This document shows positions 37,108 through 44,948 of a stretch of 53,934 nt of DNA, piece by piece. This DNA is from Lachnospiraceae bacterium. Lineage in GTDB: Bacteria; Bacillota; Clostridia; Lachnospirales; Lachnospiraceae. The stretch lies in contig JAFRGQ010000016.1 in assembly GCA_017433725.1 (NCBI GenBank), forward strand, positions 1-53,934, read 5' to 3'. The notes below the pieces were generated by a model, which saw only the letters and a program-made list of their open reading frames with translations, was not told where the DNA came from and made no database searches. The stretch's first letter is position 1. Each line of letters begins with the position of its first letter. The translations under genes were made by a program, and so were the position numbers.

Positions 37108-37341
37108 TCAGACCTGATACTGCTCGAGGGATTTGATGATCGTTTCGAGTCTTTCACCCTCTGCATGGATATTCAGATCGATCGGCTTTGAAAGGTCGAG
37201 ACTGAAAATGCCCATGATGGATTTGGCGTCGATAACATAGCGTCCGGAAACGAGATCAAAGTCGGAATCGAAACGATTTATGTCATTTACGAATTTCTTG
37301 ACTCGGTCGATGGAATTCAAAGAAACTTTAATTGTTTTCAT
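37108..37341 (-). CDS. HPr-like protein lacking the phosphorylated histidine
   Basis: A 77-residue HPr-fold protein. The ATG at 37341 follows AGGAGG; longer frames from 37389 run through that site. The regulatory Ser46 region is kept as KSIMGIFSLDL. The segment that in HPr holds the phospho-histidine (HARPA) reads NSIDRVKKF here, so the catalytic His15 is missing. It cannot carry phosphate from enzyme I to EIIs in the normal way. It might act as a regulator through the Ser46 region, possibly as in Crh, a B. subtilis HPr paralog that also lacks His15. This is a likeness, not proof of function. It is monocistronic, with its own terminator. Confidence 0.8.
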   Translation of the reverse strand: MKTIKVSLNSIDRVKKFVNDINRFDSDFDLVSGRYVIDAKSIMGIFSLDLSKPIDLNIHAEGERLETIIKSLEQYQV

Positions 37342-37482
37342 AGGTATGGAATCCTCCTTCATTGTCAGTAGAATACACTGTTGACTCAATAATAGAGTGA
37401 ATCATCAGACAAGTCAAGTGAAAAGCATCCGGTATTCATTACGTTTTTTTTAAGCACACATTTCTTGAGTTTGGAGATAAAG

Positions 37483-38862
37483 ATGGGTAAGAAAGCAGCA
37501 TTCCACAGTCTGGGATGCAAGGTAAATTCATATGAGACTGACGCTATGCGCCAGAGCCTTATGGCGGCAGGATATGAGGAAGCACCGTTCGCACCGGGAG
37601 CTGACGTATATGTGATCAATACATGTACCGTGACGAATGTCGCGGATCGCAAGTCGAGGCAGATGCTTCACAGGGCGAAAGAGATGAACCCGGATGCGGT
37701 TGTAGTTGCGGCAGGATGCTATGTGCACGATTCGGGTGACCGTCTGAAGAAGGATCCCGCAGTTGACATTATTGTCGGAAACCATGAAAAAGGAAAACTT
37801 GCGGATATTCTTGAAAATTATTTTAGCAATCTCGAACAGTCCAAAGGAATCTCTGTTACGGATATCAATACCGTCAGGGATTACGATGAGCTTGCATTTG
37901 TGCCGGTGGGAGAGCATACGCGGGCATTTGTCAAAATACAGGACGGATGCAACCAGTTTTGTTCCTATTGTATGATACCCTATGTGCGGGGGCGCGTACG
38001 AAGCCGAAGAATGGAGGAGATTCTGAGAGAAGTCCGGGAACTCTCACAGAGAGGGTACCGTGAGGTGGTCCTTACAGGGATCCACATCAGTTCCTACGGG
38101 CTTGATTTTGATTATCCCGGAACCAACAGGCAGACGCCGGATGCATCCTGTGCTGAGACGAACAGACACATGACGAATCTTATTGAACAGATGTCCCGGA
38201 TACCGGGCATTGACAGGATCAGACTGGGATCTCTCGAGCCCGGTATCATTACGGAGGAGTTTGTCCGTAAGATTTCTTCCATCCCGGAATTTTGTCCGTC
38301 TTTTCATCTCTCCATGCAGAGCGGATGTGACGCGACGCTTGCAAGGATGAAGAGAAAGTACAGGAGTGCCGATTTTGCGGAAAAGGTCGACCTTATCAGG
38401 AGGTATTTTGACAACCCGGCAATCACGACGGACATCATTGCGGGATTTCCCGGTGAGACGGAGGATGAATTTGCCGCTACTCTGGAATTTGTCAAAAGCA
38501 TCCGTTTTTCAAGAACGCATATTTTTAAGTATTCTGTGCGTCAGGGTACCGTAGCGGCAAGAATGCCGGATCAGGTACCGGAGAAGAAAAAGCAGGCAAG
38601 ATCCGCCGAGCTGCTCGCAATCGATAAGACGGCGAGAGAAGACTATGCGCGCGGTTTCCTGAACTGTCCGGTCTCCGTTCTCTTTGAGGAGAGAATCGTA
38701 CATGATGGAGAAAAGTATATGAAGGGATACACAAGAGAGTACATTCCGGTCCTTTTGTACACGGAGGATGATCTTTCGAACCGGATCCTGGAAGTGATCC
38801 CGGAAAATGTGACAGCGCAGGGAGAGCTGGTTTCGACCGCAGTATGCGGCATTTGCAAATGA
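37483..38862 (+). CDS. mtaB: tRNA t6A37 methylthiotransferase MtaB
   Basis: Radical SAM enzyme that adds a methylthio group to t6A37 in tRNAs reading ANN codons. It is 459 residues. The N-terminal UPF0004 domain has cluster ligands C12, C48 and C79 (GCKVNSYE, NTCTVT, AGCY). The radical SAM cysteines are C156, C160 and C163 (CNQFCSYC). A C-terminal TRAM-like domain follows. The MiaB/RimO relatives have different N-terminal motifs; GCKVN-Y is typical of MtaB. The start at 37483 follows TTTGGAG; a TTG frame at 37465 is less likely. No terminator is visible before ireB. Confidence 0.9.
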   Translation: MGKKAAFHSLGCKVNSYETDAMRQSLMAAGYEEAPFAPGADVYVINTCTVTNVADRKSRQMLHRAKEMNPDAVVVAAGCYVHDSGDRLKKDPAVDIIVGNHEKGKLADILENYFSNLEQSKGISVTDINTVRDYDELAFVPVGEHTRAFVKIQDGCNQFCSYCMIPYVRGRVRSRRMEEILREVRELSQRGYREVVLTGIHISSYGLDFDYPGTNRQTPDASCAETNRHMTNLIEQMSRIPGIDRIRLGSLEPGIITEEFVRKISSIPEFCPSFHLSMQSGCDATLARMKRKYRSADFAEKVDLIRRYFDNPAITTDIIAGFPGETEDEFAATLEFVKSIRFSRTHIFKYSVRQGTVAARMPDQVPEKKKQARSAELLAIDKTAREDYARGFLNCPVSVLFEERIVHDGEKYMKGYTREYIPVLLYTEDDLSNRILEVIPENVTAQGELVSTAVCGICK

Positions 38863-38866
38863 TTGC

Positions 38867-38895
38867 TTTACTAATATCTGAATTAAGTGTAAAAT
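38867..38895 (+). promoter_or_regulatory. Candidate promoter upstream of ireB
   Basis: TTTACT, 17 bases, then TAAAAT, just after mtaB. The leader contains a hairpin, GCGGA (38915-38919) with TCCGC (38925-38929), directly before GGGAGGAG. Confidence 0.4.
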
Positions 38896-38956
38896 GTTCA
38901 TAAGTATGTAATCTGCGGAGCTAATCCGCGGGAGGAGATGTAAGAGAGGTTACGTT

Positions 38957-39232
38957 ATGGCAGATTTGGGAAACACGCAATATTGGAAAGTGAAATCCGG
39001 ACCGGAAATTCACGTCAAGGATGTACTGAATGTGGTTTATAACGCAATGGCGGAAAAAGGCTACAACCCGGTCAATCAGATCGTGGGCTACATCATGTCC
39101 GGAGATCCTACTTATATCACAAGTTATAAGAATGCAAGAAGCATGATCATGAAAGTTGAACGCGATGAGCTCGTGGAAGAACTTCTGAGAGCATATATCA
39201 GGAACCGTTCATGGGAGGATCCCGAGAACTGA
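38957..39232 (+). CDS. ireB: IreB family regulatory protein (DUF965)
   Basis: Small regulator of 91 residues. In Enterococcus the homolog is a substrate of the Ser/Thr kinase IreK and affects cephalosporin resistance. The family core VLNVVYNAMAEKGYNPVNQI and the ending RNRSWEDPEN are intact. In Enterococcus phosphorylation occurs on N-terminal threonines; here T7 in GNTQYW is the obvious candidate. The stop overlaps the ruvX start as TGATG. This ireB-ruvX-DUF1292 run is conserved in Firmicutes. Confidence 0.92.
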   Translation: MADLGNTQYWKVKSGPEIHVKDVLNVVYNAMAEKGYNPVNQIVGYIMSGDPTYITSYKNARSMIMKVERDELVEELLRAYIRNRSWEDPEN

Positions 39233-39675
39233 TGAGGATTCTGGGACTTGATTACGGATCAAAGACAGTCGGCGTGGCTGTCTCTGATATGTTGGGAATG
39301 ACCGCGCAGAGACTTGAAATTATCAGACGTCCGAAGGAAAACCACCTGCGGCGAACATTCCGGAGAATAGAGGAACTTGCAAAAGAGTACGAGATAGAGT
39401 CGGTCGTGCTCGGCTATCCTCTGAATATGGATGATTCTGTCGGGGACAGGGCGGAAAAAACTCTTGCTTTCAAAAGAGAACTTGAGGAACGTCTGAATGT
39501 CCCTGTTTTTCTTGTGGATGAGAGACTTACGACAGTCGAAGCGGATGAGATCATGGCGGAGTGCGGGATTCCACGAAGCGATTTCGGACTTTATGTGGAT
39601 ATGATCGCAGCGGAAATCATTTTGCAGGATTATCTTAATAATATGATGAGTACAGTGCCGAAAGTATCATTCTGA
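39232..39675 (+). CDS. ruvX: RuvX/YqgF putative Holliday junction resolvase
   Basis: RNase H-fold nuclease, implicated in 16S rRNA 5' maturation and proposed as a Holliday junction resolvase. It has 147 residues. Conserved motifs are LDYGSKTVGVAVSD at the N terminus, LGYPLNMD, and LVDERLTTVEA near 100, with acidic catalytic residues D at each. The ATG at 39232 overlaps the last base of the ireB stop, so translation is coupled. The longer frame from 39211 is not used. An 11-bp hairpin starts at its stop codon. Confidence 0.9.
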   Translation: MRILGLDYGSKTVGVAVSDMLGMTAQRLEIIRRPKENHLRRTFRRIEELAKEYEIESVVLGYPLNMDDSVGDRAEKTLAFKRELEERLNVPVFLVDERLTTVEADEIMAECGIPRSDFGLYVDMIAAEIILQDYLNNMMSTVPKVSF

Positions 39676-39709
39676 CACCGAGCTCGCTCGAGTAGGGAGA
39701 ATGATACTT
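39662..39709 (+). other. Hairpin over the ruvX stop codon; gap 39676-39970
   Basis: AAGTATCATTC (39662-39672) pairs perfectly with GAATGATACTT (39699-39709). The first arm covers the last ruvX codons, and no T-run follows. The rest of the 295-base gap to the DUF1292 gene holds no gene I can support. It has a 17-codon TTG frame at 39708 that I do not call. In many Firmicutes a fur-family gene sits here; none is present. Confidence 0.55.
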
Positions 39710-39970
39710 GGCGCACGCTCTACATGAGCAAGAAGTGAAGGAGGGACCCCACGAATTGTAAATGTAGACAGGATTGCGGGAGTGCGCAAGCTTTATGGTC
39801 GGGACGGAAGATAAGATTCGTAATGGTTCCTGTGGCAGCGAAAGGGGTAAATCGTTGCAACAGGATACAGTATGAATGATCTCGACCGGATATAAGGCAG
39901 ATAAAAGAAATCTGAGGAACGTGAGACAGCAGATTCTTATTCTTGAACTTTGAGTCTGACCGGAGGAAGT

Positions 39971-40237
39971 ATGAAAGTCGAATCAATTACATTTAAAGAT
40001 GAAAGCAACAATGATCACGAATTTTACGTCGTTGAGCAGACGCGTGTGAACGGGACCAATTACCTTCTGGTTGCAGATGCACCGGAAGGAGACGCGGAAG
40101 CTCTGATACTGAAAGATATTTCCGATGAGAGCTCCGGGGAGGCGGAGTATGTCCCTGTGGAGGACGAAGCGCTGCTCGAGGCTCTGATGAAAGTATTTTC
40201 GGAACTGTTGGAGGACGACGTGGAGATTCAACTTTGA
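39971..40237 (+). CDS. DUF1292 protein (YrzB-like)
   Basis: An 88-residue acidic protein of the DUF1292 family. It has an N-terminal beta-rich part with HEFYVVEQTRVNGTNYLLVA and a Glu/Asp-rich C-terminal helix. CCGGAGGAAG precedes the ATG at 39971, whereas the longer frame starting at 39950 has no site. Function is unknown in the family. It is usually linked to ruvX and ireB, as here. It ends 18 bases before rnj. Confidence 0.88.
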   Translation: MKVESITFKDESNNDHEFYVVEQTRVNGTNYLLVADAPEGDAEALILKDISDESSGEAEYVPVEDEALLEALMKVFSELLEDDVEIQL

Positions 40238-40255
40238 ACGAAACGGAGGAAATAC

Positions 40256-41989
40256 TTGATTAATCAGGACAACAGAATAGACGCCGTGAAGACCCGGGAC
40301 GCGGCAGGACAGAACGATCGTGAGCGTGTCATCGGGGAGAAACTTAAGATTATTCCGCTCGGAGGCCTTGAAAGAATCGGAATGAATATCACAGCTTTCG
40401 AGTACGGAGACAGTATCGTAGTAGTCGACTGCGGGATGGCCTTCCCCGAGGACGACATGCTTGGTATAGATTTCGTTCTTCCGGATACGACCTATCTGGA
40501 AGAGAACTACAGTAAGGTCAAAGGTTTCGTTATCACACACGGGCATGAGGATCATATAGGCGGGATTCCGTATGTATTCCGCAAGATTAATGTGCCTGTT
40601 TACACGACAAAGCTCACCATGGCTCTGATCGAAAATAAGCTTGAAGAGCATAATATGCTCCAGACTGTACCCCGCAAAGTCGTAGAGTTTGGGGATACGA
40701 TTGATTTTGGAGAAATCCAGGTCGAATTCATCAAGACGAACCATTCTATTCAGGATGCAGCGGCGCTTGCCATCTATACGCCGGGCGGAACGGTGGTTCA
40801 TACCGGCGACTTTAAGGTGGATTACACGCCGGTGTTCGGCGACGCTATAGACTTGCCGCGCTTTGCGGAGATCGGGCGCCAGGGCGTGCTTGCGTTATTG
40901 TGTGATTCTACAAATGCCGAGCGGCCGGGACACACTATGTCCGAGAAGACGGTCGGAGCGACATTTGACAGGATTTTTTCCGAGTACGGAAAGTCCAGGC
41001 TGATCATCGCGACATTTGCCTCAAATATCGACAGAGTGCAGCAGATCATCAATTCCGCCTCAAAATACGGACGGAAGGTCTGCCTGGAAGGACGCTCTAT
41101 GGTGAACGTCATCGGAACCGCTATAAAAATCGGTTATGTTGACGTACCCGACGGTACGCTGATCACATTGGATGAGCTTCATCATTATCCGCCGGAAAAG
41201 ACCGTTCTTGTGACGACCGGAAGCCAGGGTGAATCTATGGCGGCTCTGTCGCGCATGGCGGCAAATCTTCATAAGAAAGTCAAGATCATGCCCGGCGATG
41301 TGATCGTATTCTCTTCTCATCCCATACCGGGAAATGAGAAGGCAGTATCGAATGTCATAAACGAACTGGCAGAGATCGGAGCAACCGTGCTTTTCGAGGA
41401 TGCACATGTCTCCGGACATGCCTGCCAGGAAGATATCAAGCTGATTTATTCATTGGTACAGCCGAAATATGCAATTCCCGTTCATGGGGAGATGCGCCAT
41501 CTCAGGGCGCAGGCTGCGGTCGCTGAGTCGCTTGGTATCCCGAAAGATAATATTTTTATTCTACATTCCGGAGATGTTCTCGAAATCAGCGAGGAAAAAG
41601 CCAAGATTATCGGTAAAGTACAGACCGGTACAATCCTGGTTGACGGCTTGGGTGTGGGTGACGTCGGCAATATAGTCATCAGAGACAGACAGCGTCTGTC
41701 CGAGGACGGTATTATTGTGGTAGTGCTCACTCTCGAGCAGTATACGAACCGCCTGCTGGCGGGACCTGACCTGGTCTCCAGAGGATTTGTCTATGTCAGA
41801 GAATCGGAGGATCTTCTGGAAGAGGCGACCAGAACAGTGGAAGATGCTGTCTGGAGATGTCTTGACCGAAAGGTGACAGACTGGTCAAAAATCAAAACGG
41901 AAATAAAGGATGATCTCAGCGGATTTGTATGGAGACGGACGCAGAGAAGACCGATGATCTTACCGATCATAATGGAGGCCTGCCCGTGA
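40256..41989 (+). CDS. rnj: Ribonuclease J
   Basis: 5'-3' exonuclease and endonuclease of the RNA degradosome, a metallo-beta-lactamase/beta-CASP enzyme. It is 577 residues. The metal-binding motif THGHEDH gives H95, H97, D99 and H100. The beta-CASP segment includes FASNIDRVQQII and the RPGHTMSEK-type serine loop. The start is TTG at 40256, five bases after GGAGG; no ATG has a comparable site. A C-terminal domain of about 100 residues ends RRPMILPIIMEA. It clusters with small regulators as in other Lachnospiraceae. Confidence 0.95.
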   Translation: MINQDNRIDAVKTRDAAGQNDRERVIGEKLKIIPLGGLERIGMNITAFEYGDSIVVVDCGMAFPEDDMLGIDFVLPDTTYLEENYSKVKGFVITHGHEDHIGGIPYVFRKINVPVYTTKLTMALIENKLEEHNMLQTVPRKVVEFGDTIDFGEIQVEFIKTNHSIQDAAALAIYTPGGTVVHTGDFKVDYTPVFGDAIDLPRFAEIGRQGVLALLCDSTNAERPGHTMSEKTVGATFDRIFSEYGKSRLIIATFASNIDRVQQIINSASKYGRKVCLEGRSMVNVIGTAIKIGYVDVPDGTLITLDELHHYPPEKTVLVTTGSQGESMAALSRMAANLHKKVKIMPGDVIVFSSHPIPGNEKAVSNVINELAEIGATVLFEDAHVSGHACQEDIKLIYSLVQPKYAIPVHGEMRHLRAQAAVAESLGIPKDNIFILHSGDVLEISEEKAKIIGKVQTGTILVDGLGVGDVGNIVIRDRQRLSEDGIIVVVLTLEQYTNRLLAGPDLVSRGFVYVRESEDLLEEATRTVEDAVWRCLDRKVTDWSKIKTEIKDDLSGFVWRRTQRRPMILPIIMEACP

Positions 41990-42020
41990 CCATCCGCTTT
42001 GAGATTGGAGGACGGTTAAC

Positions 42021-42359
42021 ATGAGTAGCATTCAGAAAAGCACCGAGGAACTGATAGAATGTGTCAAAAGCGGAGCGACGTACAAACGGTACAGAAAGTG
42101 CGAAAAGGCTCTGAAAAAGTATCCGGGGCTCTCAGATAAGCTGAATAAACTGAGAGGAGACATCTATCGGCTCTACGACGGATCAGATAGTGAAGAGCTT
42201 CTGAAGAATACCGAGGAGCTGCAGAAAATGTATCAGGAGATGCACAAGATACCTGAAGTGAACGCGTATCTTGAGGCGGAGACCGAATTATGTATGCAGG
42301 TCAGGAATATTTATCGACGGCTCGTGCGTGAAGTCGGAATCGAACCGCCCGAAATGTGA
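42021..42359 (+). CDS. YlbF/YmcA family regulator of RNA processing
   Basis: Mostly helical protein of 112 residues, related to YlbF and YmcA of B. subtilis, which join a complex that adjusts RNase Y activity. The YEMH-type core MYQEMHKIPEVNAYLEAE is characteristic. GGAGGACGG is upstream, 31 bases after rnj. Being next to RNase J fits a role in RNA turnover, though that is context only. Its stop lies 20 bases before the next gene's start. Confidence 0.85.
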   Translation: MSSIQKSTEELIECVKSGATYKRYRKCEKALKKYPGLSDKLNKLRGDIYRLYDGSDSEELLKNTEELQKMYQEMHKIPEVNAYLEAETELCMQVRNIYRRLVREVGIEPPEM

Positions 42360-42379
42360 CGGAGCTGAAAGAGGAGTGT

Positions 42380-42829
42380 ATGGCAAATAAAAAGAAAAAC
42401 GATGTCACATACATTGTGACGGTAATGGGTGCACGGGGGATTATCAAGCTTCTTCTTATCGTGCTTGTCATAATCTTCTTTATCTTCCTGGCGAGGACTT
42501 CCTATAAGTTCGGGTATGCTATCTTTAATGAGAGGCCCATGAACGCGGAGACGCCGACGGAGATATTGGTGGAGATTCCGAAAGATGCCTCTACGCTGGA
42601 GATCGCGACCATTCTCGAGAATAACGGTCTTATCGAGAATCGGTTCATTTTCCTCCTGCAGGAGAGATTCTCCGCTCACCATGGGAATCTTCAGCCCGGT
42701 AAGTATTACATGAATACCGGGCAGACAGCTTCACAGCTGCTGAAGATCCTGGCAAGAGTGGATACTGAAAATCAGCCCGAGCAGGAGGATGAGAGCACTG
42801 AAACTGATTCGTCAGCGGCAGGTGGATGA
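42380..42829 (+). CDS. MltG-like membrane protein, short form without catalytic domain
   Basis: A 149-residue protein with one membrane span (about 26-46) followed by the YceG/MltG N-terminal fold. This part includes VEIPKDASTLEIATILENNG and LQPGKYYMNTGQTASQLLKIL. Full MltG has about 330-390 residues with the transglycosylase domain and its catalytic glutamate after this region. Both are absent here, and a Glu/Ser-rich tail follows instead. Either a short LysM-like paralog or a truncated ancestor is possible. GAGGAG precedes the ATG at 42380. In Bacillus yrrL (mltG) precedes yrrM-yrrN-yrrO, the same order as here, so it is probably an old, reduced member. Confidence 0.75.
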   Translation: MANKKKNDVTYIVTVMGARGIIKLLLIVLVIIFFIFLARTSYKFGYAIFNERPMNAETPTEILVEIPKDASTLEIATILENNGLIENRFIFLLQERFSAHHGNLQPGKYYMNTGQTASQLLKILARVDTENQPEQEDESTETDSSAAGG

Positions 42830-42856
42830 AACATTTGTAAGTTTTGGAAGGATAGT

Positions 42857-43495
42857 ATGACAGAAGCGGAGAGAATGAGAATCTTTCTCGCATCGCTGGA
42901 TACAGGAAATTCGGAGTTCCTTGACGAGCTGGAAAAGCAGGCCCGGCAGCAGTATGTTCCGATTATCCGACATGAGACGCAGAGCGTACTCAGAGTTCTT
43001 CTTACACAGACAAGACCCGCGGAAATTCTGGAGGTAGGAACTGCCATCGGATTTTCCGCGATTCTTATGTGTGAAAATTCGGAAGCGCATATCACAACGA
43101 TCGAGAATTATGAAAAGCGAATAGAACCGGCGCGCGACAATTTCAGAAAGGCCGGGGTGGCTGACCGAGTCGATCTGATATTCGGAGATGCGACAGAGGT
43201 CTTGCCGATCCTTGACGGACCGTACGATTTTGTCTTTATGGACGCCGCGAAAGGCCAGTATATCCGTTTTCTGCCGGATGTGCTCAGAGTGCTGCGACCG
43301 GGAGGAATGCTCGTATCAGACAATGTCCTGCAGGAGGGTGATATTCTCGAATCACATTATGCGGTCGAGCGAAGGAACCGGACGATTTATAAGCGCATGC
43401 GGGAGTACCTGTATGAGTTGACACACAGAGAGGATCTTGTTACGACGATTTTGCCGATAGGAGATGGGCTGGCGCTTACGGTGAAGAAAGTATGA
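42857..43495 (+). CDS. trmR: O-methyltransferase TrmR-like
   Basis: Class I SAM-dependent O-methyltransferase of 212 residues. The SAM motif is ILEVGTAIGFSAI near 58, and metal-binding DAAKGQY is near 132. Family members include YrrM/TrmR, which methylates 5-hydroxyuridine at position 34 of tRNA. The assignment rests on gene order: the next gene is a U32 protein of the kind that makes that 5-hydroxyuridine. Catechol O-methyltransferase-like activity cannot be excluded from sequence. The ATG lies 27 bases after the previous gene, with a weak GGAAGG site. Confidence 0.8.
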   Translation: MTEAERMRIFLASLDTGNSEFLDELEKQARQQYVPIIRHETQSVLRVLLTQTRPAEILEVGTAIGFSAILMCENSEAHITTIENYEKRIEPARDNFRKAGVADRVDLIFGDATEVLPILDGPYDFVFMDAAKGQYIRFLPDVLRVLRPGGMLVSDNVLQEGDILESHYAVERRNRTIYKRMREYLYELTHREDLVTTILPIGDGLALTVKKV

Positions 43496-43572
43496 GAGAT
43501 TGCGTAATCGATTTTTGGTGACTTTATCATCATTTAAAAAAAGATACCAGTTGGTAATGACAGGAGTGGCAT

Positions 43573-44796
43573 ATGAGAAAACCGGAACTTCTTCTGCCGG
43601 GAGGCAGTCTGGATGTTTTAAAAGTGGCGGTGCTCTACGGAGCGGATGCCGTTTATATCGGAGGGGAAGCGTTTGGCCTCAGGGCGAAAGCGAAGAATTT
43701 TACCCGTGCGGAGATGGAGGAGGGCATTGCCTTTGCCCACGAGCACGGGGCAAAAGTGTACGTGACTGCCAATATATTTGCTCATGACGCAGATCTTGAG
43801 GGGGCGGCCGCGTACTTCAGAGAGCTGTCTGAAATCAGGCCGGATGCGGTCCTTGTCGCGGATCCCGGTATGTTTATGATAGCGAAGCGCAATGCCCCGA
43901 ATCTGGAATTGCATATCAGTACGCAGGCCAATAACACAAACTATGAGACCTGTCTCTTCTGGCACGAGCTCGGGGCAAAACGCATCGTCACAGCGCGGGA
44001 GCTTTCTTTGAGGGAAATCAAAGATATCCGTGAACATATTCCGGACGACCTCGAGATAGAGTCGTTCGTCCACGGTGCAATGTGTATCTCCTATTCAGGC
44101 AGGTGCCTTCTGTCCAGTTATCTGGCGGGGCGGGATGCCAACAGAGGACTCTGTACACATCCATGCCGCTGGAAATATGCGGTGATGGAGGAGACAAGGC
44201 CCGGCGAGTACATGCCGATTGAGGAGAATGAGAGGGGAACGTTCATTTTCAATTCAAAGGATTTGTGTATGATTGAGCACCTGCCTGACCTCTACGAAGC
44301 CGGAATAGACAGCTTTAAGATCGAGGGACGGATGAAGACAGCGCTCTATGTGGCAACAGCTGCCAGAACATACCGGCTTGCGATGGATGCATATGAGCGG
44401 GATCCGAAAGAGTACGAGGAGAAGCTTCCGTGGTTCCGTGAACAGATTGCGGATTGTACGTATCGCAAGTTCACGACGGGTTTCTTTTACGGGAGACCGG
44501 ATCAGGAAGACCAGATATATGACAACAACACGTATGTTAATAATTATTCGTTCCTTGGAATTGTGAGAGAAATTGACGGGAACGGGGATGCGGTCACAGA
44601 GCAGAAGAACAAATTCTGTGTCGGAGATACGATTGAGATCATGAAACCGGACGGGCGCAATGTGATTACAAAGGTGCTTGCGCTGCATGACGGGGAGGGT
44701 CAGTCGATGGAATCTGCACCTCATCCGAAACAGGAGCTGCATATCCGCCTTGAGGCGGAGGCGGAGCCGTGGGATATCCTCCGGCGGGCGAACTGA
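43573..44796 (+). CDS. trhP: U32 family protein, tRNA 5-hydroxyuridine synthesis (TrhP-like)
   Basis: Iron-sulfur protein of 407 residues, annotated as peptidase U32 but known in Bacillus and E. coli to be needed for prephenate-dependent hydroxylation of U34 in tRNA. The U32 signature ESFVHGAMCISYSGRC and the following NRGLCTHPCRW segment carry the conserved cysteines for the cluster. GAVYIGGE-like and STQANNTN motifs are in the N-terminal half. AGGAGTGG precedes the ATG. B. subtilis has two adjacent copies (yrrN, yrrO); only one is here. The paired methyltransferase directly upstream would finish 5-methoxyuridine. Confidence 0.87.
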   Translation: MRKPELLLPGGSLDVLKVAVLYGADAVYIGGEAFGLRAKAKNFTRAEMEEGIAFAHEHGAKVYVTANIFAHDADLEGAAAYFRELSEIRPDAVLVADPGMFMIAKRNAPNLELHISTQANNTNYETCLFWHELGAKRIVTARELSLREIKDIREHIPDDLEIESFVHGAMCISYSGRCLLSSYLAGRDANRGLCTHPCRWKYAVMEETRPGEYMPIEENERGTFIFNSKDLCMIEHLPDLYEAGIDSFKIEGRMKTALYVATAARTYRLAMDAYERDPKEYEEKLPWFREQIADCTYRKFTTGFFYGRPDQEDQIYDNNTYVNNYSFLGIVREIDGNGDAVTEQKNKFCVGDTIEIMKPDGRNVITKVLALHDGEGQSMESAPHPKQELHIRLEAEAEPWDILRRAN

Positions 44797-44801
44797 GCCG
44801 G

Positions 44802-44832
44802 AGAACGCTTCGGTGTTCCTTCCACGACGTGC
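44802..44832 (-). repeat. Dispersed double-hairpin element, inverted copy R7
   Basis: The reverse complement contains CGTCGTGGAAGGAACACCG and GAAGCGTTCT, matching the hairpin half of R5. GAACGC pairs with GTGTTC around TTCG. It starts six bases after the U32 stop, as the other two copies follow their stops, but is in the opposite orientation. Confidence 0.65.
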
Positions 44833-44877
44833 CCGCATGTTTCAACCATGGTCTCGAGCATCGCGTGATTGTACTCA

Positions 44878-44945
44878 CGATGAAGCTGGATTTCACTTTG
44901 TGCGCGTATCATAGATTCACGTCACGAGCATTGTGCGATGAAAAA
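44878..44945 (-). repeat. Dispersed 58-nt-spaced repeat, copy R2
   Basis: On the plus strand CGATGAAG at 44878 and CGATGAAA at 44936 are exactly 58 bases apart. The stretch between has CTGGATTTCACTTTGTGCGC, ATCATAGATTC and ACGTCACGAGCATT, matching R1 and R4. Hairpin copy H begins four bases later. The 303-base gap 44797-45099 is filled by R7, this repeat and copy H. Confidence 0.85.
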
Positions 44946-44948
44946 TTA

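Noticed and set aside
39708-39761. A 17-codon TTG frame after ruvX with GGGAG upstream
   Set aside because: The product resembles no known protein, and the region overlaps an inverted repeat; support is too thin for a gene call.
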